From positions 62,001 through 126,000 of the forward strand of contig NZ_MPVN01000008.1 in assembly GCF_001955535.1 (NCBI RefSeq): 64,000 nt of DNA, in the 5' to 3' direction. The stretch's first letter is position 1; the number at the start of each line of letters is the position of its first letter. Shown piece by piece: positions 51,657-60,100 of the stretch. The DNA comes from Paenibacillus sp. FSL H7-0326 (GTDB lineage: Bacteria > Bacillota > Bacilli > Paenibacillales > Paenibacillaceae). A program made the position numbers and the translations under genes. Under the pieces are notes generated by a model, which worked only from the letters and a program-made list of their open reading frames with translations, did no database searches and was not told the origin of the DNA.

Positions 51657-52109
51657 ATGAAAGCAGAAGCACAGAGAGTAACTCTTAAGCTGCCAGCTAC
51701 GGCAGACTTTGTTGATATTGTCAGATTGAATCTGTATGGAATTGCCTCAAAGATGGGGTTCTCCTATGAGGACATAGAGGATATGAAGGTTGCTGTTTCG
51801 GAAGCATGCAATAATTCAGTGCTCTATGCCTATGGAGAAGAGAACGGCATTGTTGATGTGTTTTTTGAATTTGATGACGAGGAATTGTCTATTACGGTCA
51901 AAGATGAAGGGGAGAGCTTTGAGCGTGTAGAACAAAGAGACGGAATCGCTGCACTTCATGACAAAGATCTAGACGAGGTTCAAATCGGTGGACTCGGATT
52001 CTATCTGATGCAGGCTCTGATGGATGATGTCAATGTCGTCACAGAAGAGGGCAAAGGAACAGAAGTCGTCTTGATCAAACGCCTCACTAAGAGTGAGGAA
52101 AGGGTATGA
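51657..52109 (+). CDS. rsbW: Anti-sigma-B factor and serine kinase RsbW
   Basis: 150 residues with the HATPase-like GHKL fold of RsbW/SpoIIAB: KVAVSEACNNSVLYAYGEE (N-box), ITVKDEGESFE (G1) and GGLGFYLMQALMDDVNV (G2). It holds SigB inactive and phosphorylates RsbV. ATG 51657 has AAAGGA 11 bases upstream; the 51612 opening overlaps rsbV and is rejected. Its TGA overlaps the sigB ATG (ATGA). Confidence 0.95.
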   Translation: MKAEAQRVTLKLPATADFVDIVRLNLYGIASKMGFSYEDIEDMKVAVSEACNNSVLYAYGEENGIVDVFFEFDDEELSITVKDEGESFERVEQRDGIAALHDKDLDEVQIGGLGFYLMQALMDDVNVVTEEGKGTEVVLIKRLTKSEERV

Positions 52110-52879
52110 CCGATCGCTTGACTCCCCAAGAGTCGATGGACGAAGCAGTGGGTTTGATTTGGGAGTATCAACAGACCAAAGATAATGAAATTGCTACCGT
52201 TCTGATTAAGAAATACGAGCCTATGGTCAAGATGGCTGCAGGCAAGATTTCTCGAAATAGACCTGACTTATATGAAGACCTGTATCAGACAGGCCAAATG
52301 GCTCTCGTTAGGCTGCTCAGTCAGTATGATATTAATCTGGGCATTCCTTTCGAGCCGTATGCGATGAAGAGCATGATTGGCCACATGAAGAATTATTTAA
52401 GGGATAAGTCTTGGTACATACAGGTGCCTCGCAGGATCAAGGAAAAAGGCGCGCTTGTGCAGCATGCCATTGATGATCTGACGATTAAACTTGAAAGATC
52501 GCCGGATGTTCAAGAAATTGCGGAATACCTGGATCTAACGGTGGAAGAGACCGTTGAGGTATTGGCAGGACGTGAGTCCTACCATTACGTATCGCTGGAT
52601 TCACCGCTGTCTCAAGATGAGAGCACGGCAACGCTTGGTGAACTTATCAGTTCAGAGGCTAATGATTATGATGCCGTTGAGAAACGAATGGATCTTCAGC
52701 AGGCACTGGGTCAATTGAAGGAGCAGGAGCAAAAGGTACTGCTGCTTGCATTCCAAGATGGTCAATCCCAGCGAGCCATAGCTCAGAAACTGGGCGTCTC
52801 TCAAATGAGTGTCTCCCGTATTCAGAAGCGGGCAACGGAAAAACTCAAACAAATTATGACGCAATCCTCATCATCATAG
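52106..52879 (+). CDS. sigB: General stress sigma factor SigB
   Basis: 257-residue sigma-70 family group 3 factor. Region 2 (YEPMVKMAAGKISRNRPDLYEDLYQTGQMALVRLLSQYD ... SMIGHMKNYLRDKSW), region 3 (IQVPRRIKEKGALVQHAIDDLTIKLERSPDVQEIAEYL) and region 4 (LGQLKEQEQKVLLLAFQDGQSQRAIAQKLGVSQMSVSRIQKRATEKLK) are complete. Overlap with rsbW and order V-W-B identify it as SigB rather than SigF. Followed by a strong terminator. Confidence 0.95.
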   Translation: MTDRLTPQESMDEAVGLIWEYQQTKDNEIATVLIKKYEPMVKMAAGKISRNRPDLYEDLYQTGQMALVRLLSQYDINLGIPFEPYAMKSMIGHMKNYLRDKSWYIQVPRRIKEKGALVQHAIDDLTIKLERSPDVQEIAEYLDLTVEETVEVLAGRESYHYVSLDSPLSQDESTATLGELISSEANDYDAVEKRMDLQQALGQLKEQEQKVLLLAFQDGQSQRAIAQKLGVSQMSVSRIQKRATEKLKQIMTQSSSS

Positions 52880-52891
52880 GATAAATTTTTA

Positions 52892-52937
52892 AGAGGCATG
52901 CCAGCATTTCCTACGGAATGCTGGCATGCCTCTTTGT
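52892..52937 (+). terminator. Terminator of the sigB operon
   Basis: AGAGGCATGCCAGCATT (52892-52908) pairs perfectly with AATGCTGGCATGCCTCT (52917-52933), 17 pairs, followed by TTTG. Confidence 0.88.
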
Positions 52938-52985
52938 CGATACAACCATGTATATTGTTAAGAGATGGAATATGGGGGGATATGG

Positions 52986-53972
52986 ATGGATCAGCTGAAC
53001 TTACAGGAGGTAAGGCTGTATGAGAAGTGGGTCTGGCAGGATTATGAGGTATCTGAATTTGATTGCGAAGAACTGGATAGGCTGAAAGAAGAAGTACCTT
53101 CTACAGCAGAATGGCTCAACAAGCTGCCTGAAATTCAGACGAATTACATATCTGTCCGTACCTTTGGCGGCAAGAATGTATTGTTCGGCTCACTGCTCTA
53201 TTCTATTAAGAAGAACCTGGACGACGAGCAGCATAGCCATCAGTTTTATTTTTATGTGGATGCGACTCATCTAATTACGCTGAATATCGATAAGCATACC
53301 CGAGACGCCTTGCTTGCAGACGAGCGAAAGCGAATGTTTGAGGAAGCAGAGGATGCGGTATCGGGTATGTTTATCGTTGCCAGGGCGCTCCTGCATTATT
53401 TTCATATAGGTCTGGACAAATTCGAAATCAATTTGCGCAGCCTGGAGGAAAGTATGGAGAAGAGAAATGCCCGGACGCTGATGGATAAAATACTATCTGC
53501 CCGCTTTGAGCTTTTATTTTGGAGCAATCAATTTATCGCGTTCCAGGAGCTGCTGCATGCCTCCAATGAAGCTTTTCATTTCCTGAAGATCGAGGAACGA
53601 ACAACCTATAAACAGCTGACTTACCGGATGAAACGTATGGACAGCTTGTTCCGTCATTATGAGGATGAGATAGATACTTTAATTTCAATTGATAACGCGG
53701 CTTCTTCCATTCGCGGCAACGATATAATGAAGACGCTGACGATTGTTACAGCGGTCTTTACTCCGGCGACGGCCGTTGGGGCAATATGGGGTATGAATTT
53801 TGAGAATTTGCCTTGGATTAAGACAGAGTGGGGATTTACGGTTGTCACTGCAGCAATATTGATAAGCATGGCAGGTATGTACATTTGGATGTTTATGAAG
53901 GGCTGGACAGGAGATATTCTAAAGATCAAGCCTCGTGGTGAGAAGCCTTCAAACACAAAGAACCCGGACTGA
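52986..53972 (+). CDS. CorA-like magnesium/divalent cation channel
   Basis: 328 residues from ATG 52986 (GGGGGGAT 6 bases upstream; 52965 precedes it). Long cytoplasmic N-terminal region, then two C-terminal helices with the CorA selectivity signature GMN in AIWGMNFENLPW between them, and a basic C-terminal tail. CorA proteins form pentameric Mg2+ channels. Family is clear; the ion is not proven. Confidence 0.9.
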   Translation: MDQLNLQEVRLYEKWVWQDYEVSEFDCEELDRLKEEVPSTAEWLNKLPEIQTNYISVRTFGGKNVLFGSLLYSIKKNLDDEQHSHQFYFYVDATHLITLNIDKHTRDALLADERKRMFEEAEDAVSGMFIVARALLHYFHIGLDKFEINLRSLEESMEKRNARTLMDKILSARFELLFWSNQFIAFQELLHASNEAFHFLKIEERTTYKQLTYRMKRMDSLFRHYEDEIDTLISIDNAASSIRGNDIMKTLTIVTAVFTPATAVGAIWGMNFENLPWIKTEWGFTVVTAAILISMAGMYIWMFMKGWTGDILKIKPRGEKPSNTKNPD

Positions 53973-53998
53973 CGGGCTTATGCAAAATATCATGACAA

Positions 53999-54040
53999 AA
54001 AAGCCTGAATTTTAGCTCCGTAAGCTAAAGTCAGGCTTTT
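53999..54040. terminator. Bidirectional terminator
   Basis: AAAAGCCTGAATTTTAGCT (53999-54017) pairs with AGCTAAAGTCAGGCTTTT (54023-54040) with one bulge; between convergent genes. Confidence 0.87.
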
Positions 54041-54065
54041 CTACTCTCTCCATTTAACGGGGAAT

Positions 54066-54434
54066 TTATTTTGAAGCATCGATATATCCTTGCAGCTCAG
54101 CAATATATTGACCGATGACAGGAAGATTCATATCGACAATCAGACTGAGAACCCAACCGAGGATCGCTAGGACAAGAACCGTACCAACGGACATTCCCAG
54201 ACCTCTGGCAATACCTGCAGTCAGATTGGCCAAAATCCGCTTTTTGGGGCTGGTATAATTCTCAAGAATATCTTTGAACTCCGCGCTCTCCATTGCTTGA
54301 ATAATTCCTTCCAGCCGTTGGTTCAAATTCTTCACCTCATGCCGGAGTTCAAAAGGATGCTCGTTAACCTCTTCTTTGTTTGCATTGCGCTCAGAGTTGA
54401 TATTCCGATTGGTTTTCAACTCAACAGAACTCAT
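54066..54434 (-). CDS. DUF5665-like membrane protein
   Basis: 122 residues from ATG 54434 (GGAGG 8 bases upstream; ATG 54449 overlaps the site). A polar coiled N-terminus (LRHEVKNLNQRLEGIIQAMES), the segment YTSPKKRILANLTAGIARGLGMSVG, then one or two helices (TVLVLAILGWVLSLIVDMNLPVIG). This fits the DUF5665 family as I recall it; function unknown. It lies in a run of four - strand genes next to sigB. Confidence 0.78.
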   Translation of the reverse strand: MSSVELKTNRNINSERNANKEEVNEHPFELRHEVKNLNQRLEGIIQAMESAEFKDILENYTSPKKRILANLTAGIARGLGMSVGTVLVLAILGWVLSLIVDMNLPVIGQYIAELQGYIDASK

Positions 54435-54481
54435 CAGAAACGCCTCCACTTCTGTAAGAAATTATTAATGCTCGAATGTCT

Positions 54482-54513
54482 ATAAAAATAGCCAGCTGCA
54501 AGCAGCTGGCTAT
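54482..54513 (-). terminator. Terminator of the YtxH gene
   Basis: ATAGCCAGCTGC (54488-54499) pairs perfectly with GCAGCTGGCTAT (54502-54513); on the - strand it is followed by TTTTTATA. Confidence 0.85.
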
Positions 54514-54533
54514 AACGAAAGCAACTTCAATGC

Positions 54534-55049
54534 TTAAGGCAGTTTGGTTGTCGTTGTTGATGAAGTTGAAGGTGTTGAGTAACTACCTTGGGATGTACTG
54601 CTACCGTTATTTGACGATGTAGTCGAATTCAGTTCATGTTCTGCTTCGTTCGCAGCCTTAGCTGTCGTTGCCGCAACTTCCTCGGAAGCTTTCATAGCTT
54701 CATTTGCCACTTCATCCTTTGCCTGCTTAATGCTTGCTACGACAGAAGTGGTGTTATCGCCTACGGTCTTCGCCAGCTCACTTGTTTTACCAGATACCGT
54801 TTTGGCAATTTCAGATGCTTTGCTTCCCACGACGCCTGCTACTTCTTTGGTCTTGTCAGAGACAACAAGCATTTTATCGGATAGATCACCTCTTAAATCA
54901 CGGCCCGGCTTAGGGGCAAACAACAAGGCTGCTGCTGCGCCAAGAAGTCCACCGATGAATAGGCCTTTAGCGAAGTTATTACCATTGCCCGTATCTTCAT
55001 TTCTGTAGTCCGTCATGTTTTTAGTATAATCTGTCGCGTTGTGAGTCAT
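54534..55049 (-). CDS. YtxH-domain general stress protein
   Basis: 171 residues. The YtxH motif is clear: FAKGLFIGGLLGAAAALLFAPKPGRDLRGDL (membrane helix plus APKxGxxxR turn). It is followed by a long Ala/Lys/Ser/Thr-rich helical region with repeated VxSKASEIAKTVSGKTSELAK units, similar to LEA-type stress proteins, and a Ser/Thr-rich tail. ytxH in B. subtilis belongs to the sigma-B/sigma-H regulon. A sigma-B-like promoter lies 46 bases upstream. Confidence 0.9.
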   Translation of the reverse strand: MTHNATDYTKNMTDYRNEDTGNGNNFAKGLFIGGLLGAAAALLFAPKPGRDLRGDLSDKMLVVSDKTKEVAGVVGSKASEIAKTVSGKTSELAKTVGDNTTSVVASIKQAKDEVANEAMKASEEVAATTAKAANEAEHELNSTTSSNNGSSTSQGSYSTPSTSSTTTTKLP

Positions 55050-55094
55050 GATTGATCACTCCTTCAATTGTAATAATTAACTCTTTTTTACTAA

Positions 55095-55120
55095 TAACCC
55101 GTTAAGCTGCTCTTCTAAAC
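55095..55120 (-). promoter_or_regulatory. Sigma-B-like promoter of the YtxH gene
   Basis: On the - strand GTTTAG (55120-55115), 14 bases, GGGTTA (55100-55095). It overlaps the 3' end of the GlsB-like gene upstream. The -35 is the closest to consensus (5 of 6) in this window. Confidence 0.65.
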
Positions 55121-55359
55121 AGTTTACCAATAAGTCCTAATATAAAGACGAATATGGCTGTACCGATTATGGCGGGGACCACGGCAAAATCAGCGATGAT
55201 CGGGCCGAAGTCACCAAACAGCAGCGAACCAATCCATGCGCCGACAAATCCCGCAATCATTGAACCTAGAATTCCGCCGGGCATGTTATGGCCAACGAGA
55301 GCATCACCAATGAGTCCAATGATTATCGCCATCACGATACTAATGATGATCCCCCACAT
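55102..55359 (-). CDS. GlsB/YeaQ/YmgE-family stress membrane protein
   Basis: 85 residues, three helices rich in Gly/Ile: WGIIISIVMAIIIGLIGDALVG, GGILGSMIAGFVGAWIGSLLFG, and VVPAIIGTAIFVFILGLIGKLF. The GGxxGSMxxGxxGAxxG pattern is typical of the transglycosylase-associated (GlsB/YeaQ) family, induced by stress in many bacteria. A weak sigma-B-like element (GTTTCA, 15 bases, GTTTAT at 55431-55405 on the - strand) lies upstream, too poor for a separate call. Confidence 0.9.
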   Translation of the reverse strand: MWGIIISIVMAIIIGLIGDALVGHNMPGGILGSMIAGFVGAWIGSLLFGDFGPIIADFAVVPAIIGTAIFVFILGLIGKLFRRAA

Positions 55360-55465
55360 AACAATCGCCTCCTATGCTGCTTTAGTGCCTTGCTTACTTC
55401 GTATATAAACTATCGACAGTAAGGTTGAAACAAAGGATGCAGGGGCAGACGATATGTACTGTCTT

Positions 55466-56122
55466 CTATTGAGAAGCTTCCTTCAGCAGGCAATGCATGC
55501 AGAAGGCCCATATACCTCCGCATAAGAGGCCTGTCACAACATCTGTCGGATAATGAACGCCGAGATAAATGCGGCTGTACCCGATCAATAGAACGAATAA
55601 AGCGCCAAGGACCGCTACAAGAGATCCAGATCCACCTCTATTTTTTATTGTCTGCACGAGCAGGACGAAGATAACGCCGTAGAACCCGGCAGCAATCATA
55701 GAATGACCGCTTGGAAAGCTGTATCCGTGGGCGGCCATCAGCTGTTCAAGCTCAGGCCGTTCTCGTCTGAGAAGAATTTTGAGCACATAATTAATGCTCC
55801 ACATGCTAATGAAGCTGACCGCTACGATATATGTGTTTACATAAAGTTTACGAAAGATCCCATAATAGCTCACAAATGCAAGTGCAACAATGGCAGTGAT
55901 ATTAAAAGAACCAAACTCGGTAATTCCTTTAATAATCGGCAGCAAGGAATAGTACCAGTTGTCTGCGTGAGGAAAAAGATAAAACTGGATATTTTCATCA
56001 ACCGTTTGAACCTTATCGACTCCAATCAGCATAAATAAGAGTACGATGATGAGAACAAACCCCAAACTGCCGGCTAGTCCAATAGTAGTCCAGTAAAAAT
56101 TTTTTTTGCTGTTATTCGTCAT
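55466..56122 (-). CDS. PAP2-family membrane phosphatase
   Basis: 218 residues from ATG 56122 (AGGAGCT 9 bases upstream); the opening from 56239 adds about 39 atypical residues without a site. Six helices and the three PAP2 motifs: KILLRRERPE, YSFPSGHSM (catalytic His of motif 2) and SRIYLGVHYPTDVVTG (motif 3). Family members dephosphorylate undecaprenyl pyrophosphate or phosphatidic acid/PGP at the outer face. Substrate not decidable here. Confidence 0.9.
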   Translation of the reverse strand: MTNNSKKNFYWTTIGLAGSLGFVLIIVLLFMLIGVDKVQTVDENIQFYLFPHADNWYYSLLPIIKGITEFGSFNITAIVALAFVSYYGIFRKLYVNTYIVAVSFISMWSINYVLKILLRRERPELEQLMAAHGYSFPSGHSMIAAGFYGVIFVLLVQTIKNRGGSGSLVAVLGALFVLLIGYSRIYLGVHYPTDVVTGLLCGGIWAFCMHCLLKEASQ

Positions 56123-56325
56123 AAATGTGTAGCTCCTGACTTTTGATTGGATTGGTTGTAAAATAGGCAGATTGATAATGGATACCCGATCGTATGAATT
56201 CAGCTGATTTTCTTCTAGTCTATCCATTATCTCTGTCAAAATGGTTTCTTTGTACTATACTGTACTATGGTGTTCGTCTTGGTACAAACCAAGCGGCTAG
56301 CAGTCCTTGAGAAGGAGAGAAAAAC

Positions 56326-57330
56326 ATGTTAGATGCATTATTATTAACCGAACTTCGGGGTGGTGTAATGGAAAGCGCACACCGCGGTCATATATCGATT
56401 GTTAATGAAAAAGGAGAAGTTGTATATTTCGCAGGCGACCCCCATTTTAAGACCTTTACCCGTTCTGCGGCCAAACCACTCCAGGCCATACCGGGCATTA
56501 GGGCGGGCATACAAGAGAAATATGGACTCACCTCTGAGGAAATTGCCTTGATGGTCTCCTCCCATCGGTCAGAGGATTTTCACCAGCGTGTATTGATGCA
56601 AATGAAAAATAAGATCGGAGTAGATGAGACCGGTTTAGTATGTGCTCCGAGTTATCCGCTCCATGAAGAGAGCAGAACAGAATATATTAAGAAAGAGGGA
56701 CACAAACGAAAAATTCTTCATAACTGCTCAGGTAAACATATGGGTGTACTTGCCTATACGAAGCTGAAGGGGGCTGACCCCAGTACTTATGCGGATCCGG
56801 ATCATCCTGTGCAGCAGGAAATCAAAGAAGTGATTTCACAACTTACAGATGTTTCACAGGAGGAGCTGTCTCCTGGAACCGATGGCTGTGGATTTCCGGT
56901 CTATGCGCTGCCTATTTCAGGAATGGCGAGAGCCTTTCTTAAGCTGGCTTGTCCGGATTTGATTGCTGATGAATCTACCCGGCAGGCTGCGCAGCTCATC
57001 ACTGCAGCTATGAATACAGCACCAGAAATGGTGGGAGGAACAGGCAGAGTAGATACGGTTCTGCTTCAAGATTCCAATATTGTTGCCAAGGGCGGATTTC
57101 AAGGCGTATTTTGTTTTGCGCTCCGGGAGGAGCGGCTGGGAATCAGCTTTAAGGTTCTCGATGGCTCCGAAGAGGAGTGGGGACTGATTACCGCATCGAT
57201 CCTTGAGCAAATCGGTTATCGTAATCAGGTAACATTGAACGCGTTAAGGAAACAATTCTCACAGGACATTCGTAATGATGCCGGGACCGTTGTGGGTACC
57301 GCACAGCCTGTATTTGTTCTTCAACACTGA
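56326..57330 (+). CDS. Asparaginase (Rhizobium etli type, thermolabile family)
   Basis: 334 residues of the PF06089-type L-asparaginase II family. Visible landmarks: ELRGGVMESAHRGHISIVNEKGE, FTRSAAKPLQAIPGI, ALMVSSHRSEDFH, KILHNCSGKHMGVLAY and PGTDGCGFPVYALPISGMARAF. It hydrolyses asparagine to aspartate and ammonia and is unrelated to the E. coli AnsA/AnsB fold. GAAGGAGAG precedes the ATG. Monocistronic. Confidence 0.92.
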   Translation: MLDALLLTELRGGVMESAHRGHISIVNEKGEVVYFAGDPHFKTFTRSAAKPLQAIPGIRAGIQEKYGLTSEEIALMVSSHRSEDFHQRVLMQMKNKIGVDETGLVCAPSYPLHEESRTEYIKKEGHKRKILHNCSGKHMGVLAYTKLKGADPSTYADPDHPVQQEIKEVISQLTDVSQEELSPGTDGCGFPVYALPISGMARAFLKLACPDLIADESTRQAAQLITAAMNTAPEMVGGTGRVDTVLLQDSNIVAKGGFQGVFCFALREERLGISFKVLDGSEEEWGLITASILEQIGYRNQVTLNALRKQFSQDIRNDAGTVVGTAQPVFVLQH

Positions 57331-57355
57331 TTAGAATCATCATCTGTAGGCCAAT

Positions 57356-57402
57356 AACAAATAGCCCCTATTCTGCCATTGGGCAGGTAGGGGCTGTTTG
57401 TT
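57356..57402. terminator. Bidirectional terminator
   Basis: AACAAATAGCCCC...TTCTGCC (57356-57377) pairs with GGCAGGTAGGGGCTGTTTGTT (57382-57402) with a small mismatch; the stem of about 20 bp is between convergent genes. Confidence 0.88.
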
Positions 57403-57622
57403 ATGCGCGAAGCCGGCCCAATTCGGATACGAGCGCTTCTACTTCGGAAATACTGAGATTGCTTTTGGAATTAACGATTTCGTAAATATCCAGGATATCG
57501 TCGTACTGAGCTACTGTGAACGCAGATGACTGGAGCGCAGAGGCACTCGCCATTCTTAGTTTAGACTTGATGGCATCAATCATAAACTCGATGTTTTGCT
57601 GATTTTTTTGGGATAAATCCAT
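57401..57622 (-). CDS. DUF1128 (YfkK-type) protein
   Basis: 73 residues, fully helical and soluble: MDLSQKNQQNIEFMIDAIKSKLRMAS ... YDDILDIYEIVNSKSNLSISEVEALVSELGRLR. This matches the DUF1128/YfkK family of Bacilli. Function unknown. GGAATGGACGG precedes the ATG; no obvious regulatory element. Confidence 0.88.
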   Translation of the reverse strand: MDLSQKNQQNIEFMIDAIKSKLRMASASALQSSAFTVAQYDDILDIYEIVNSKSNLSISEVEALVSELGRLRA

Positions 57623-57716
57623 GTTCCGTCCATTCCTTTCGACTTCATTAAAGTTTGTTCGTATTGTATCATGTAAGCATCTAGATAGAAAGATAAAGAG
57701 GAGGTTTCGCTAACCC

Positions 57717-58316
57717 TTGTCCAAATTTACACCGATGACATCCCGGACAACAGCCTCTGGTCACAAAAGAAGTGGAAAAGAAGCACTTGTTTCATTCTTC
57801 AAACAGATTGGAGCGCAGCATTCTATAGATAAAATAACCTTTATATGTATCGGAACAGATCGTTCGACAGGTGATGCATTGGGTCCGCTTACCGGAAGCT
57901 ACTTAGTAGAGTACGGATTTCAGCACGTGATTGGTACGCTGCCAGAACCCTGTGATGCTTCGACATTGAAGCAGATGATTCGTGCCATTCCGGCTGACCA
58001 TGCAGTTATTGCGATTGATGCTTGTCTGGGTTCTTCAACAGATATTGGCCAGTACCTATGCCTGGAGCGTCCGCTGGTACCTGCTGAATCCGTAAAAGGA
58101 GACCTGCCTGCTGTCGGCCATTACAGCATTGCCGGAATTGTTAACGTCAATGGCCCTAAGCCATATTCACTGCTTCAGATGACCTCTCTACATCGGGTGA
58201 TGAATATGGCACGTGAGCTTGCGGAGGCTGCACATGAGGGATTTCAATTACTAACTGGTTCAGCAGAGTCTGAAATGCTTAATGTATGTAATACTGGATT
58301 TCATGATCCATGCTAA
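57717..58316 (+). CDS. yyaC: Sporulation protein YyaC (spore protease-like)
   Basis: 199 residues from TTG 57717 (GAGGAGGT about 11 bases upstream). The core FICIGTDRSTGDALGPLTGSYLVE, the VIAIDACLGSSTDIGQYL strand and GDLPAVGHYSIAGIVNVNG are characteristic of YyaC, a relative of germination protease (GPR) found in endospore formers. Its presence supports a sporulating organism. Overlaps or abuts the next gene. Confidence 0.9.
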   Translation: MSKFTPMTSRTTASGHKRSGKEALVSFFKQIGAQHSIDKITFICIGTDRSTGDALGPLTGSYLVEYGFQHVIGTLPEPCDASTLKQMIRAIPADHAVIAIDACLGSSTDIGQYLCLERPLVPAESVKGDLPAVGHYSIAGIVNVNGPKPYSLLQMTSLHRVMNMARELAEAAHEGFQLLTGSAESEMLNVCNTGFHDPC

Positions 58317-58335
58317 CAGAAAGAGGGCGAATGTA

Positions 58336-59127
58336 ATGGAAAAAGTACAATTAGGAAATCATGTTATCGCTTATAGAGATCATGGAGAAGGACAACCTGT
58401 CGTACTGCTGCACGGTTATTGCGGAAGCTCTGACTACTTTGAAGAGGTATTGCCTCAATTAGTGAAGCAATATCGCTGTATCGTACCGGATCTCAGAGGT
58501 CATGGGGAATCGGGAACGCCTAACAACAGCTGCAGCATTAGTGATATGGCAGATGATATCGTGGAGCTGCTCAATCATTTGGGTATTCAGCAGGCGAGCA
58601 TCTTCGGCCATTCCTTAGGAGGATACCTCACACTATCTATTGCAGACAGATATCCTGATCGGCTTGAAGCCTTTGGCTTAATCCATTCAACGGCTTATCC
58701 AGACAGTGACGAGGCCAAAGAAAAGCGTCTCAGAGCGGTGTCTACCATTCAAACGGAAGGTATCCAACCCTTTGTGGATTCCTTGGTTCCTAATCTGTTT
58801 GCAGCAGAGCACCAGACGACGATGGTATCCAAGATAGATCGAGTCCGGGAGATTGGTTATCGGACTTCTCCTCAAGGAGCATCCAATACAGCAATCGCCA
58901 TGAAGGAACGTCCTGACCTGCGGCATGTGCTGGATGAGGCGAGCGTTCCCGTGCTGTTAATAGCGGGAGAACAGGATACCGTTGTGCCGCCGGATCGAAC
59001 CTTTACTTCAGACAGCCCGAGGGTAACCCAGTCGCTTATCACAGATGCCGGCCATATGAGTATGATTGAGCAGCCGGATGAATTCCTTCGTGCGCTTACC
59101 CGCTTTATGAATAATAAGGTAAAGTAA
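58336..59127 (+). CDS. Alpha/beta hydrolase
   Basis: 263 residues from ATG 58336 (AGAGGG 8 bases upstream); the 58282 opening overlaps yyaC and is rejected. Oxyanion motif VVLLHGYCGSS, nucleophile elbow FGHSLGGYL, late Asp in LIAGEQDTVVPP and His in DAGHMSMIEQP complete the catalytic triad. The lid region is short. Substrate unknown; many relatives are esterases or haloalkane/epoxide-type hydrolases. Confidence 0.9.
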   Translation: MEKVQLGNHVIAYRDHGEGQPVVLLHGYCGSSDYFEEVLPQLVKQYRCIVPDLRGHGESGTPNNSCSISDMADDIVELLNHLGIQQASIFGHSLGGYLTLSIADRYPDRLEAFGLIHSTAYPDSDEAKEKRLRAVSTIQTEGIQPFVDSLVPNLFAAEHQTTMVSKIDRVREIGYRTSPQGASNTAIAMKERPDLRHVLDEASVPVLLIAGEQDTVVPPDRTFTSDSPRVTQSLITDAGHMSMIEQPDEFLRALTRFMNNKVK

Positions 59128-59156
59128 GTGTTGTATCTATATAAATGGTTAGACAG

Positions 59157-59188
59157 CAGGCTTGGGTAATGTCCAGGCCTGTTTTTTT
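59157..59188 (+). terminator. Terminator after the hydrolase
   Basis: CAGGCTTGG (59157-59165) pairs with CCAGGCCTG (59173-59181) with one G-U, followed by seven T. Confidence 0.87.
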
Positions 59189-59377
59189 ATAGGTTTGCAC
59201 AGTTTAGTGGATTCAAAGAGCTGTATATATTACTATCAGCTGGTTACAACAAAGTCTGTTGTGTTTGGCTTTTTCCTTATATTCCGGGTACAATTTAAGT
59301 GGAGTGCTGGAACGCTCAGGATTCACGGATAAGCCGCTCCGTACTTCGGACAGACGGCCAAAGGAGAAGAGACGCTG

Positions 59378-60019
59378 ATGTTTAGAAGAGACTATCTCCT
59401 CCGCATGGTGGAGGAAATGACGGAAATGATCGGTAAAGTGTTTGAGTTGAAGCAGAAGAAAATGCACATTGATGCCTTATGGGAGCTGGATGAGTGGCTT
59501 AAACGCCAGTTCAGGCTTAATTCTCAGCTGCTGAACTCTCTTCCGGTTGAAGATATCATCGATTTGTTCCGTCTTGGTGACGGTGTGGAAGTAGACAAAG
59601 TCCAGCAAGTGGCACGAATCATGGAAGAGGAAGGCCGAGTGTACATGGATCAAGGCTTGACTGATCAAGCACTTGTCCGCTGGATGAAAGCTCTGCATTT
59701 ATATTTATATAGCCTGCTTCATGGGGCAAACAGAGAGATCTTAAGTGCATCTGAACGCGTTGCGGCATTGCAGGAGGAAATTAAAGGGTATGAGCTGTCA
59801 GAGAAGACGGAAAGACTAATGGCGTTATATCACGAGAAAGCCGGACGATATGATGAGGCGGAGAACAGCTGGTATCGCTTGAGCAGGCAGGATCAATATG
59901 CACAGGAAGCGGCTGAGTTCTACAAGCGTCTGCTGCTGCATGAGGATGCACAGCTTGAACAGGGCGGTCTGCCTCGCACGGAAGTGGAGGAAGGGCTTCG
60001 GGAATTGCAGGGCAGATAG
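59378..60019 (+). CDS. Helical repeat protein, DUF6483-like
   Basis: 213 residues, soluble and all-helical: MFRRDYLLRMVEEMTEMIGKVFELKQKKMHIDA at the start, then tetratricopeptide-like segments (LTDQALVRWMKALHLYLYSLL; LMALYHEKAGRYDEAENSWYRL). I believe this is the DUF6483 family but did not verify it. Role unknown; protein-protein contact is the likely function of such repeats. The upstream region 59189-59377 shows nothing I can support. Confidence 0.78.
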   Translation: MFRRDYLLRMVEEMTEMIGKVFELKQKKMHIDALWELDEWLKRQFRLNSQLLNSLPVEDIIDLFRLGDGVEVDKVQQVARIMEEEGRVYMDQGLTDQALVRWMKALHLYLYSLLHGANREILSASERVAALQEEIKGYELSEKTERLMALYHEKAGRYDEAENSWYRLSRQDQYAQEAAEFYKRLLLHEDAQLEQGGLPRTEVEEGLRELQGR

Positions 60020-60100
60020 TGGGATAGAACGGCCGGCCGCTTTATAAGACAAGATGCGCTGGACAATGTGTTCTGATATGTTATTGTTACTCAAAGAACA

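Noticed and set aside
56122..56240. Longer N-terminus of the PAP2 phosphatase and a sigma-B-like element near ATACCC
   Set aside because: The ribosome site favours ATG 56122, and no GTTT-type -35 lies 12-15 bases from the ATACCC.
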